From positions 1 through 64,000 of the forward strand of contig CAMJKP010000010.1 of the NCBI GenBank assembly GCA_946406435.1: a stretch of 64,000 nt of DNA, written 5' to 3'. Below, one piece after another: positions 1 through 7,626 of this stretch. The notes beneath the pieces were generated by a model. The model saw only the letters and a list, made by a program, of their open reading frames with translations, ran no database searches and was not told the origin of the DNA. How positions within the stretch are numbered: position 1 is the stretch's first letter; the number at the start of each line of letters is the position of its first letter. A program made the position numbers and the translations under genes. The DNA comes from an uncultured Prevotellaceae bacterium (GTDB lineage: Bacteria > Bacteroidota > Bacteroidia > Bacteroidales > Bacteroidaceae).

Positions 1-163
1 CCAGAAAATTTAAATTTTCTGGTAATTTTCTAAAAATTTTTGTTCCGTCAACAGCAGCTTGCTGCTAAAACAACATAGTTTTAATTCGTCGAACTGACGT
101 TAATTATTGTAATTCCTTACATTTTGCTATGTCGAGATTATATTTTGAAAAAAACTGGAAGAA

Positions 164-362
164 TTTAAATAGGGGGGGTGCACTTTTGTCTGTTTTTACC
201 CCTTTGCCTACTGATTACCAGTAATTTACGTTGCGTGTATCCCCCCCCCGAAATCTTTCTTTCCATAGGTGCACTTTGGGGGAGGGGTGCACGCTTTGTT
301 ATCTCTTGATTGTCAGGGCATTATACCTAAAAATGGGCAAAAGTGCACCCCCCTATTTAAAA
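164..362. repeat. Inverted repeat with gtgcaccccc core
   Basis: The arms at about 164-187 and 339-362 are reverse complements over roughly 23 bases, with one extra G in the left arm. Inside lie another run of nine C at 241-249 and a further gtgcac...gtgcac pair. This resembles a miniature inverted-repeat element or a large hairpin. No transposase gene is nearby. Confidence 0.6.
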
Positions 363-428
363 ACTCTCGCGAAAAAATATTCTGAACGCGGAAATAACGA
401 AAGAAGGTTAAAAATTTTCACCTCCCTC

Positions 429-512
429 TCAGGTCCGTTGTAAGTCCGTTTCAGGTCCGTTGTAAGTCCGTTCCAGAACTATAGGATCATAGGACTTACA
501 AGGGACTTGCTT
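429..512. repeat. Array A of 11-base units (tccgttgtaag type)
   Basis: A 22-base segment is duplicated exactly in tandem (429-450 and 451-472), and each half is itself two related 11-base units (ggtccgttgta, agtccgtttca). Oppositely oriented units (ggacttacaag, ggacttgcttg) follow at 489-512. Related arrays lie near 3121, 35321, 44851 and 58171. The period of 11 is not a multiple of three, so the array is unlikely to be coding. Confidence 0.75.
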
Positions 513-593
513 GGGAATTAGTGAAGCTGTTCTTCAGGATAGGTAATTCGTCGAACTCACGTTATTTTACATGTCCCCCCAAAAAGAACAATT

Positions 594-1646
594 ATGGATT
601 ATAAAGATAAAATTGAGCAAATGCTTATAAATGATGAGATTGGTACGTTGAGTGAATTGAAATACTATCAGTCATATTCCTCTGATAAACCAGGAGATTA
701 TCACTTTGTGGAAAGTGATAATGTGTTTACAAGAAAGGCACGTTTGTTACAGGCGATTCGTAGATGGCAGACTGGGGCAGAATGTGGTTCTTTCATAAAA
801 GGAGGAATTAGATATTATCATCCAAATCTTGCAGAAGATGGGGAAAAGTCAGGATGTAATTTCCTTCATCATGAAATTTTTGAGTATGCCAAAAACAGGA
901 TTAAGAATAAAAAGAAGTATGAAACGATTGAATCTAATCGACTTTTTAACAATTTCCTGTCTAGTCAACCTATGGCTTTCAATCTTTTTTATCCTCTAAT
1001 GAAAATTGTAAAAAGTGATGAAGGTAAACGTCGACTTGCAAATGTGGTTTCTCGTTTAGTTGACAAATACAACATTTTGAATATTGAAAAAATTACCGAG
1101 GTTGGGATTGAGTTCATTCCTGACTATTATGAATGCTGTCTTAATGATAAGACTGCTATGGATGCTTTCTTTCGTTATGTTACTTATAATGGAAAGAAAG
1201 GAATTATTGCTATAGAAACGAAATATACTGATACTCTTGGAAAAAATCAGGCTTCAGATCCATCGTTGGCTATTAACGCCATACAACGTGATGGAATATC
1301 GCAGATTTTTACGATGGAGGGAAAAGAGAATATTGTTTCGGGCAGGATAGAACTATCTCAAGTGTATCGGAATTTCCTTCTAACGGAAACTGTAAGATTA
1401 TACGAAAAACTTGATGAATCCATATCAATAGTAGTATCTCCTCAGGAAAATAAAAGTAATAAAAAAGACGAGGAACAATTATCAGATATATTGGATAAAA
1501 AGTATAAATACAAGTTCCAGGTCTTTTCTCTTGAGGCATTTGTGGATGCAATCATTGAAGAATTTCCAGATGAAGAAATATTCAAAAAATTCCGTCACAG
1601 ATATCTTGATTTTAGAACTGCGGAATGGCTTCTGGGACATGCTTAG
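594..1646 (+). CDS. PD-(D/E)XK nuclease-like protein, PGN_0703-like
   Basis: This 350-residue soluble protein shows a likely PD-(D/E)XK nuclease core. Asp190 (AMDAFF) is followed by Glu208-x-Lys210 (AIETKY) in a predicted beta strand, with conserved-looking GIEF upstream. The motif SQPMAFNLF (residues 124-132) is one I associate with the PGN_0703 family of putative restriction endonucleases. No methyltransferase, specificity subunit or other restriction gene is adjacent, so it is solitary. DNA cleavage is inferred from the motif only, and a role in defence or repair is open. No clear TAnnTTTG promoter is visible; the upstream region is full of repeats. The ATG at 594 follows a stretch of C and A and is the only good start. 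Confidence 0.65.
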   Translation: MDYKDKIEQMLINDEIGTLSELKYYQSYSSDKPGDYHFVESDNVFTRKARLLQAIRRWQTGAECGSFIKGGIRYYHPNLAEDGEKSGCNFLHHEIFEYAKNRIKNKKKYETIESNRLFNNFLSSQPMAFNLFYPLMKIVKSDEGKRRLANVVSRLVDKYNILNIEKITEVGIEFIPDYYECCLNDKTAMDAFFRYVTYNGKKGIIAIETKYTDTLGKNQASDPSLAINAIQRDGISQIFTMEGKENIVSGRIELSQVYRNFLLTETVRLYEKLDESISIVVSPQENKSNKKDEEQLSDILDKKYKYKFQVFSLEAFVDAIIEEFPDEEIFKKFRHRYLDFRTAEWLLGHA

Positions 1647-1791
1647 AAGTGATATTTCTTGATAATAGTTTTATGAGAAGATGAAACGCCTTTTTATAAA
1701 AAATATATTTTTCTTTCCTCATACTGCAATATGGGCGTAAAAATTGCGTTAGATATAAATGTGCATATAATGCATAGTTAAAAATTGAATT

Positions 1792-3018
1792 ATGAAGAAA
1801 ATAACAGTTTGGGCACTTGCGGTTCTTATGGCTGTGCCTGTAATGGCTGACACAACAAGCGAGAATGTCGGCGAGAACAAGGAAAACACTCAGGATAACT
1901 CTGAGTTCATGTCTGATGAGCGTACAGAAGAAGGCTTCATCACACACTATCTTAACAACGCTATTGCCTCTGGAATGCAGCAGGCAGACCAACAGGAGGA
2001 AAAGGAGTATGGCCGTAAGGTTACATCTTTCGTTTCTGCTCCTAAGTTCGGTGGTTATTTCATCGGTAAGTATGCTGCGACTAATCAGGATGGTAAGCAC
2101 TCAGGTGATGGATTCACACAGCGTCTTGTACGTCTCTATGTTGACGGCACTATTCTTGGCGATTTTGCTTATCGTATTCAGCTCCAGACAAATAACGCAT
2201 CTTTCCATATGAAGGATTTCTTCGTAGAGTGGAAGAAATATCCGGAGTTCAAGGTTAAGATTGGTCAGTATAAGCGTGCTTTCGGTCTTGAGAACCCAAT
2301 GAACCCATGGGATGTGGGAGTAGGTGATTATTCTCAGCTCACAAAGAAACTCACAGGTCACTCAGACTTTATTGGTGCAGAGAATACCAGCAACGGCGGT
2401 CGTGATCAGGGTATTCAGTTCCAGGGCGATCTCTTTCCAGCAGAGGACGGTCATCGCTTTGTTCACTATCAGCTCATGGTCAGCAACGGTCAGGGCATAA
2501 ACACAGCAGATGCCAACTCTCAGAAGGATATAACTGGTACTATTCAGATTCAGCCAATCAAGGGCTTGTTCGTCGGCGCATATGGTTGGACAGGTAACTT
2601 CACAGCATCTAATGGTGTGACAGTTGATCGTAATCGTTATCTTATCTTTGGAAAGTATGACGTAAACGATTGGTCATTCCGTGCTGAGTATGCTCACTCT
2701 ACAGGTCATAAGGTAAGTGACTATAAAGTTGACGAATATACAGGTGAAACTTATTGGACAGGCACAGGTCGTGCAGACGGCTGGTATGCAACTGTCGGAA
2801 TCCCTTGCACTCCTTGGCTCAAGACTTGGCTCAAGTATGATGCATATCGTGATAATGGCCAGTGGGGTTCAAACAAGTCAATCTACTCTATCTGTCCTGT
2901 TATCAACCTTCACAAGAACCTTATGTTCCAGCCACAGTTCAACTATGTTCATGATAGGAACAGCGTTTCTGATCCTAACTACACAGAATTCTGGCTTGAG
3001 ACATACGTGAGATTCTAA
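1792..3018 (+). CDS. OprO/P-type outer-membrane porin
   Basis: The product has 408 residues, with a signal peptide (MKKITVWALAVLMAVPVMA) and a mature protein rich in alternating aromatic and polar residues, as in a beta barrel. It ends in a C-terminal Phe (ETYVRF), as outer-membrane barrels do. The FGGYFIGKY opening and the YRIQLQTN / FFVEWKKYPEFKVKIGQYKRAFGLENP stretches fit the phosphate-selective porin O/P family found widely in Bacteroidales. The substrate is not readable; phosphate or a polyphosphate is only the family label. It stands alone and is closed by a hairpin terminator at 3041-3088. The signal peptide supports the ATG at 1792. Confidence 0.85.
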   Translation: MKKITVWALAVLMAVPVMADTTSENVGENKENTQDNSEFMSDERTEEGFITHYLNNAIASGMQQADQQEEKEYGRKVTSFVSAPKFGGYFIGKYAATNQDGKHSGDGFTQRLVRLYVDGTILGDFAYRIQLQTNNASFHMKDFFVEWKKYPEFKVKIGQYKRAFGLENPMNPWDVGVGDYSQLTKKLTGHSDFIGAENTSNGGRDQGIQFQGDLFPAEDGHRFVHYQLMVSNGQGINTADANSQKDITGTIQIQPIKGLFVGAYGWTGNFTASNGVTVDRNRYLIFGKYDVNDWSFRAEYAHSTGHKVSDYKVDEYTGETYWTGTGRADGWYATVGIPCTPWLKTWLKYDAYRDNGQWGSNKSIYSICPVINLHKNLMFQPQFNYVHDRNSVSDPNYTEFWLETYVRF

Positions 3019-3040
3019 GTGAAAGAAAAATAAATAAAAA

Positions 3041-3088
3041 AAATACAGGTTGGTGTTCAGAAATTTGAAACTAACCTGTATTTTTCGT
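3041..3088 (+). terminator. Terminator of the porin gene
   Basis: An 11-bp stem, aaatacaggtt paired with aacctgtattt, is followed directly by a T-rich run. It starts 22 bases after the porin stop codon. The A-run on the other side would let it act on the minus strand too. Confidence 0.8.
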
Positions 3089-3120
3089 TTTATGACTATC
3101 ACGTTATTGTAAACTTCGCT

Positions 3121-3240
3121 TCACCTCCGCTTCTCCTTCGCTTCTAATCCGTTTCTAATCCGCTCCTAAGAATGGGAGGGAAATGGGACTTACATGGGAC
3201 TTACAACGGATTTGCTTCGGACTTACATCGGATTTGCTTA
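3121..3240. repeat. Array B of 11-base units in two opposed halves
   Basis: The left half has four 11-base units of the tccgcttctcc / tccgtttctaa type (3126-3169). The right half has five units of the opposite sense, tgggacttaca, tgggacttaca, acggatttgct, tcggacttaca and tcggatttgct (3184-3238). A short gaatggga centre separates them. Array D at 44851-44960 has the same layout and very similar sequence. Confidence 0.8.
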
Positions 3241-3330
3241 TACGGATATTTTTTTACGAAGAAGGTTGAACGACATTGTTGCTAAAAGTTGAATATTTTC
3301 TTCAAATAAAGAGACTTAATAATAGAAAAT

Positions 3331-3358
3331 ATTTATTAGGATGGTCATCCTAATAAAT
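3331..3358. repeat. Perfect 12-bp inverted repeat
   Basis: atttattaggat is followed by ggtc and then its exact reverse complement. It has no T-run beyond the A/T ends and no gene starts near it, so it could be an operator, a weak terminator or part of a small element. Confidence 0.6.
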
Positions 3359-3452
3359 CAAAAATCCAGGCTCAATGCTCTAAAATTGCCAATATGGCAT
3401 AAAATAAAATCTGGGTACTTTGTAAAGCAAAAACATGATATGTCGAAATCTG

Positions 3453-3817
3453 GAAAAAAAGAATTTTAGAACAACTCTGCAACTCGTCACCCGTAGCGTT
3501 GTAATAATTTGTATGTCAGAGAGTTGTAACGGTGATTCATTTCACTTCACTCGTCACCCACTCATCACCCTTACGTGTGTATTGCTTTGATATTGAATGA
3601 TTTGCAGAGACGTTTCACTCGTCACCCAAAATCGGTGATGAGTGGTGATGAGTGAATTAACCTTGTATTTCTCACATTCTCAATAAGATACAAAGATTTT
3701 GATGATGAGTGGGTGACGAGTGTTTAAAAATGAATCACCACTGTAACGTTAAGAGCCACAGTAACTTGCAGCGTTGAGGGTGACGAGTTGCAGAGTTGTT
3801 CTAAAATTCTTTTTTTC
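3453..3817. repeat. Three-tier nested palindrome, ctcgtcaccc type
   Basis: The outer arms of 40 bases (3453-3492 and 3778-3817) are exact reverse complements. A middle pair (about 3524-3571 and 3695-3750) shares the gtgattcattt and cactcgtcacccactcatca cores. A centre at about 3617-3657 (ttcactcgtcaccc ... ggtgatgagtgaa) pairs again. Within the arms the 11-base unit actcgtcaccc / actcatcaccc is iterated. The element encodes nothing and would fold into one long cruciform or RNA hairpin. It resembles a miniature mobile element, but no mobilising enzyme is adjacent. Confidence 0.75.
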
Positions 3818-3906
3818 TGAATTTTTATATTTTTCATGATTTACATCCACATCTTTTTTAACTTCACACCCATATCTCCCGAATGAGAGATATGGGTGAA
3901 AAACTT

Positions 3907-4530
3907 TCATCTCACTTCTTTTTTGCTTTCCTTATATTTCAGCCAATCTTCTTCTGTTTTCCACATCCATTTCCTATCTTTAATGAATTTTGCACGTGGA
4001 TAAACTATATTGGTGCAGGGGACAAAGTGGAAATTATAATCATGATTTTTGTCGCACTGTCTATTACTTTCCAATGTACAAGAATCTTTAATCGCGAACT
4101 TACACACTTCACATTCCGTATTAATATGTAGCAAGTCTGTCCAACGATACATTTCGCAATACACAGTATCATTACGTACTTCATAAACACCCCTCATGCC
4201 ATACCATCGTTTTGGATACAATATATCTTTTGATAGACTTAGACTATTGCCAAAATCTATTCTGCCATTATCTCTTTTAGCTTTGTCAAAGCCAAATTCT
4301 GCACATATCCCATCTGGATAAAAAACATACCCTCCAACACTTACAGAATCCATTCTTTCAACAGAGCCACAAATATAGCATCCATCAATACGGAAACGAC
4401 CTTGGTGTGCATTTGCTTCTCCATAGGTTAGATGATTATCAGCACACTTCTTCACCCAATTACCAACCACAGTATGGCAACTGCAAAACAAAAACAAAGA
4501 TAATAATGCAACGATTATTATATTCTTCAT
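3907..4530 (-). CDS. Predicted lipoprotein of unknown function
   Basis: I start this at the ATG at 4530 rather than the in-frame ATG at 4626, because residues from 4530 form a lipoprotein signal peptide (MKNIIIVALLSLFLFCSC) and the upstream codons are low-complexity. The 207-residue product has several Cys residues (CADN, GCYICG, CEVC, CTLES) and no family I recognise. Its hydrophilic mature part would sit on the periplasmic or outer-membrane face. It lies 125 bases downstream of lpxB on the same strand, separated by sequence related to the left end of the window, so co-transcription is uncertain. Confidence 0.6.
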   Translation of the reverse strand: MKNIIIVALLSLFLFCSCHTVVGNWVKKCADNHLTYGEANAHQGRFRIDGCYICGSVERMDSVSVGGYVFYPDGICAEFGFDKAKRDNGRIDFGNSLSLSKDILYPKRWYGMRGVYEVRNDTVYCEMYRWTDLLHINTECEVCKFAIKDSCTLESNRQCDKNHDYNFHFVPCTNIVYPRAKFIKDRKWMWKTEEDWLKYKESKKEVR

Positions 4531-4544
4531 AAAAATAATTTTTG

Positions 4545-4655
4545 GGGAATAAATTTTCTGGTAATTTCGGAGAACCTGCTTTAGCTTGTTGAGCTTTGCG
4601 AAAAATTTTTGTTTCGAAAGCAGCAACTCTTTTGCTAAAAGACGATTTGTTGAAA
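4545..4655. repeat. Second copy of the window-end repeat
   Basis: The stretch contains attttctggtaattt, then gcgaaaaatttttgttt and cagcaac...ttgctaaaag. The same blocks occur in the same order at about 13-70. Identity is partial and judged by eye. Confidence 0.45.
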
Positions 4656-5804
4656 TTACGTTAGTTTCGCTATCATCTGTCTTGCGGCATTCTCTGGAGC
4701 AGATTCATTTCCGAGTCTATCATCAATGATGTCGTATTCTGAGAGCATTTTTGATCTTCCTTCTCCATTAGGAAGAATCTTGCCAAGTTCCTCGCGGATG
4801 GTCTTTACAGAGAATCGATCGGCAAATAATTCCTGAACTACTTCCTTGTCTGCAATCAGATTAACGAGTGATATGTATTTGCACTTGATGATGTGATTGA
4901 ATGCCCATCTTATGAAATGTGGGACAGGAGTCTTGTAGCAGACTACCTGTGGAACGTCGAAGATGGCGGTTTCGAGAGTTGCCGTACCGCTTGTGACAAG
5001 GGCGGCGGTAGAGTGGGAGAGTAGGGCGTAGGTCTCGTTGTGAGTGCGTCCTACGATGTTATTTCCTATATATTTATTGTAATAATCCTCGTCGATACCT
5101 GGGGCACAGGCGAGGACTGGCTGATATTCTGGATATGCCTTTACGGCCTCTAACATTGCCGGAAGGTTGTCTTTTATCTCCTGTCGTCTGCTACCAGCCA
5201 AAAGGGCAATAATCGGCTTGTTCGCATCAAGGTTATTCCTCTTGCAGAAGTCCTCGTAGGTCTCTTGGTATTCTGAACGGAAAAGCCTAACCTCATCTGC
5301 CGTTGGATTACCAACGTAATGAATAGGATAGCCATGTTTTCCTTCGAAGAACTCCTTTTCAAAAGGCAATATGGAGAATAGCTCGTCCACATCCCTCTTG
5401 ATGTTTTTGATACGATATTCCTTCCAAGCCCAGAGTTTAGGTGCAATATAATAGAATACCTTTGGCTTCTTCCCGTTATCTTTTCTCGCTCTAAGATATT
5501 TTGCGATATTCAGATTGAATCCTGCATAATCAACCAGTATCACCACGTCTGGCTGCCACTCGGTAATGTCTTTCTTGCACATTGCCATATTCTTGAATAT
5601 GGTTGGCAGATGCAGAAGTACAGGGATGAACCCCATATATGCAAGTTCCTTATAGTGGCGTACGCGCTCTCCTCCCTCGGCGGTCATATTGTCACCACCG
5701 AAGAATCTGAACTCGGCATCTTTGTCTTGTTCCTTGAGCGCCTTCATAAGGTGCGAAGCATGCAAATCTCCGCTTGCCTCTCCTACTATAAGGTAGTATT
5801 TCAT
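4656..5804 (-). CDS. lpxB: Lipid-A-disaccharide synthase
   Basis: LpxB joins UDP-2,3-diacylglucosamine to lipid X to form the lipid A disaccharide at the inner face of the cytoplasmic membrane. The 382 residues match the family length. Visible signatures are GEASGDLH (8-15), the GGDNM loop, FYYIAPKLWAWKE near 117-129, AGSRRQEI (203-210) and SGTATLE (272-278), the GT19 nucleotide-sugar site. It follows surE by 62 bases on the same strand, a pairing common in Bacteroidales, and probably shares the surE promoter. The gap holds a C/G-rich hairpin (cctcccccgtagggaggg) and a gttaatt tandem repeat. Confidence 0.95.
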   Translation of the reverse strand: MKYYLIVGEASGDLHASHLMKALKEQDKDAEFRFFGGDNMTAEGGERVRHYKELAYMGFIPVLLHLPTIFKNMAMCKKDITEWQPDVVILVDYAGFNLNIAKYLRARKDNGKKPKVFYYIAPKLWAWKEYRIKNIKRDVDELFSILPFEKEFFEGKHGYPIHYVGNPTADEVRLFRSEYQETYEDFCKRNNLDANKPIIALLAGSRRQEIKDNLPAMLEAVKAYPEYQPVLACAPGIDEDYYNKYIGNNIVGRTHNETYALLSHSTAALVTSGTATLETAIFDVPQVVCYKTPVPHFIRWAFNHIIKCKYISLVNLIADKEVVQELFADRFSVKTIREELGKILPNGEGRSKMLSEYDIIDDRLGNESAPENAARQMIAKLT

Positions 5805-5866
5805 AAAAATGCGGCCTCTCCCCCCGCCCTCCCCCGTAGGGAGGGAGCTGAAGAGCGAAAGGCATG

Positions 5867-6628
5867 TTAATTGTTAATTGTTAATTTAAGAGTCTTTAAG
5901 TAGTCAAAGTCTGTGATATCCACAGAGATCGGCGTGATAGCCACATAGTTATGTTTCAAAGCCCAGGCATCTGTGTCTTCAGCCTCAGGCTCATCATTCT
6001 GATAGTATCCGCACATGAAATAATAGTCATATCCGCGACTTGGATGAGTGCATTTCTCTACCTCGTTTCTCCAATGTCCGTGAGCCATTCTGCAAACCTT
6101 TACACCAGCAGGCTTTTCCGTCTTCGGGAAGTTGACGTTCAGACATGTCATTTTTGGCATTCCGTCCTTCAAAGCTTTCTCTACAAGTGTTCTGACAATA
6201 TTGGTCATTGGCTCAAAGTTGGCATCCTCGGCATAGTCACATAGAGAGAACGCTATGCTTGGAATACCTTTGATAGCACCTTCTGTCACTACTCCCACGG
6301 TACCGCTATAATGGGCATTGGTACTTGCGTTGTCGCCATGATTTATTCCACTAAGGACAAGTGCAGGCTTTCTTGGACATACCTGTGAATATGCCATCTT
6401 AACACAATCTACGGGGGTGCCAGAACAAACCCATGTTTGGACGTTTCCTTCCGTTTTCTGAAGGCGTAGAGTGAGAGCTTCCATAGAGAAAGAACAACTC
6501 TTTCCAGAGCGTCCTCCGTCAGGTGCACATACAATTATGTCTCCGTAATCAGCAACCATGCGGACAAGTTCGTTGAGTCCCTTTGCCTGATAGCCATCAT
6601 CGTTTGATATGAGAATTAATGGTTTCAT
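5867..6628 (-). CDS. surE: 5'/3'-nucleotidase SurE
   Basis: SurE is a metal-dependent phosphatase that removes phosphate from nucleoside monophosphates, linked to stationary-phase survival. The N-terminal ISNDDG (8-12 region) supplies the metal-binding Asp-Asp pair. APDGGRSGKS (35-44) and SGINHGDNAS are further family signatures, and the 253-residue length is typical. It leads an operon with lpxB and is divergent from parA. The promoter-like TATTTTTG ends only 8 bases before the ATG, which implies a very short or absent leader. Confidence 0.93.
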   Translation of the reverse strand: MKPLILISNDDGYQAKGLNELVRMVADYGDIIVCAPDGGRSGKSCSFSMEALTLRLQKTEGNVQTWVCSGTPVDCVKMAYSQVCPRKPALVLSGINHGDNASTNAHYSGTVGVVTEGAIKGIPSIAFSLCDYAEDANFEPMTNIVRTLVEKALKDGMPKMTCLNVNFPKTEKPAGVKVCRMAHGHWRNEVEKCTHPSRGYDYYFMCGYYQNDEPEAEDTDAWALKHNYVAITPISVDITDFDYLKTLKLTINN

Positions 6629-6636
6629 TTTGGCTG

Positions 6637-6644
6637 CAAAAATA
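6637..6644 (-). promoter_or_regulatory. Bacteroidetes -7 box for surE
   Basis: It reads TATTTTTG on the minus strand, matching TAnnTTTG. It ends 9 bases before the surE ATG. Confidence 0.5.
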
Positions 6645-6728
6645 ATAAAAAACTATGTAATTAGTCATTAAAATGCAAAAAAATGTATTTTATTTGAGAC
6701 AAAATCCTCGTATTTGGAAAAAAAATAG

Positions 6729-6736
6729 TATCTTTG
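6729..6736 (+). promoter_or_regulatory. Bacteroidetes -7 box for parA
   Basis: It reads TATCTTTG, an exact TAnnTTTG match, 30 bases before the parA start. A/T-rich sequence with TTTG-like triplets lies about 20 bases upstream. Confidence 0.7.
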
Positions 6737-6765
6737 CAATCTAATATGTACATATCAGTAAGATC

Positions 6766-7542
6766 ATGAACAAAAAACTCGGTAAAATAATCGCGCTCGC
6801 TAATCAGAAAGGAGGCGTTGGCAAGACAACAACAACCATCAATCTGGCTGCGTCTCTTGCTACATTGGAAAAGAGCGTACTTGTGGTTGACGCCGATCCT
6901 CAGGCAAATGCTTCGAGTGGTCTTGGAGTTGACCTCCAGCAGATTGACAGCTCTCTATACGAGTGCATCATCGACCACGTTGATGTGCGTGATGCAATCT
7001 ATACCACGGATATCTCCGGACTTGATATAATACCAAGCCACATTAACCTTGTCGGAGCAGAAATAGAGATGCTTAACATACAGAACCGTGAGCACGTCAT
7101 CTCAAAACTCCTTGCGCCAATCCGCGATGAGTATGACTATATCCTCATTGACTGTAGTCCTTCACTTGGACTTATCACCGTCAATTCACTTACAGCGGCT
7201 AATTCTGTTATTATCCCTGTTCAGTGTGAATACTTTGCTCTCGAGGGTATTAGCAAACTGCTCAATACTATCAAGATAATCAAGAGCAAGCTTAATCCGC
7301 AGCTTGAGATTGAAGGTTTCCTTCTCACAATGTATGATTCACGTCTTCGTCTGGCTAACCAGATCTATGACGAGATTAAGCGTCACTTCCAGGAACTTGT
7401 GTTCAAGACGGTCATTCAGCGTAATGTGAAAATCTCAGAGGCACCTTCACACGGTCTGCCAGTTATTCTCTATGATGCAGACTGTACTGGTACCAAGAAT
7501 TTCCTTGCCCTCGCAAAGGAGATTATCTCTCGCGAGAAGTAG
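6766..7542 (+). CDS. parA: Chromosome-partitioning ATPase ParA (Soj)
   Basis: ParA is a deviant-Walker ATPase that moves ParB-parS complexes along the nucleoid. The P-loop KGGVGKTT spans residues 15-22 with the signature Lys15. VVDADPQANA is the Walker A' region, and DYILIDCSPSLG is Walker B. The 258-residue length is that of chromosomal, not plasmid, ParA, with no N-terminal HTH. parB follows after 84 bases that carry a tgtacaatttt repeat. The order parA-parB-DUF5683-MltD-Rel is the common Bacteroidales arrangement. No parS site was recognised in the window. Confidence 0.95.
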   Translation: MNKKLGKIIALANQKGGVGKTTTTINLAASLATLEKSVLVVDADPQANASSGLGVDLQQIDSSLYECIIDHVDVRDAIYTTDISGLDIIPSHINLVGAEIEMLNIQNREHVISKLLAPIRDEYDYILIDCSPSLGLITVNSLTAANSVIIPVQCEYFALEGISKLLNTIKIIKSKLNPQLEIEGFLLTMYDSRLRLANQIYDEIKRHFQELVFKTVIQRNVKISEAPSHGLPVILYDADCTGTKNFLALAKEIISREK

Positions 7543-7626
7543 TTTGATGTACAATTTTCCATTTACAATGTACAATTTGTATTAGGTGTGATTTTTTGAT
7601 TTCAACCTTCATACTTTTGAATAAAA

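Larger units (their letters stand above)
1..593. repeat. Non-coding repeat-rich region
   Basis: No credible gene is seen here. Bases 1-22 form a perfect palindrome and a stem (agcag/ctgct) follows near 50-64. Two copies of a 21-base sequence (82-102 and 544-564, one mismatch) bracket the rest. Between them are an inverted repeat with arms at about 164-187 and 339-362 (core gtgcacccccc) and a tandem array of 11-base units (429-512). The first 80 bases resemble 4545-4640, sharing an attttctggtaatt core, an aaaaatttttg core and a ttgctaaaa end. The region looks like accumulated small repeats rather than a decayed gene. Confidence 0.7.
3019..3906. repeat. Long non-coding region with terminator, arrays and palindromes
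   Basis: No coding sequence is supported. In order it holds the porin terminator, an array of 11-base units (3121-3240), a perfect 12-bp inverted repeat (3331-3358) and a 365-bp nested palindrome (3453-3817). The remainder is A/T-rich. Confidence 0.75.

Noticed and set aside
231..443. Open frame of 70 codons in the left-end repeat region
   Set aside because: It runs through the poly-C stretch, the inverted repeat and array A, and its product has no family look. It is most likely chance.
1612..2100. Reverse-strand open frame of 162 codons overlapping the porin gene
   Set aside because: It is a shadow of the strongly coding porin frame and has low-complexity hydrophobic sequence.
3121..3240. 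CRISPR array
   Set aside because: The units are 11 bases with no unique spacers of 30-40 bases, and no cas genes are in the window.
7543..7626. parS site between parA and parB
   Set aside because: The only repeat is A/T-rich tgtacaattt text, which does not match the parS palindrome around cacgtg.
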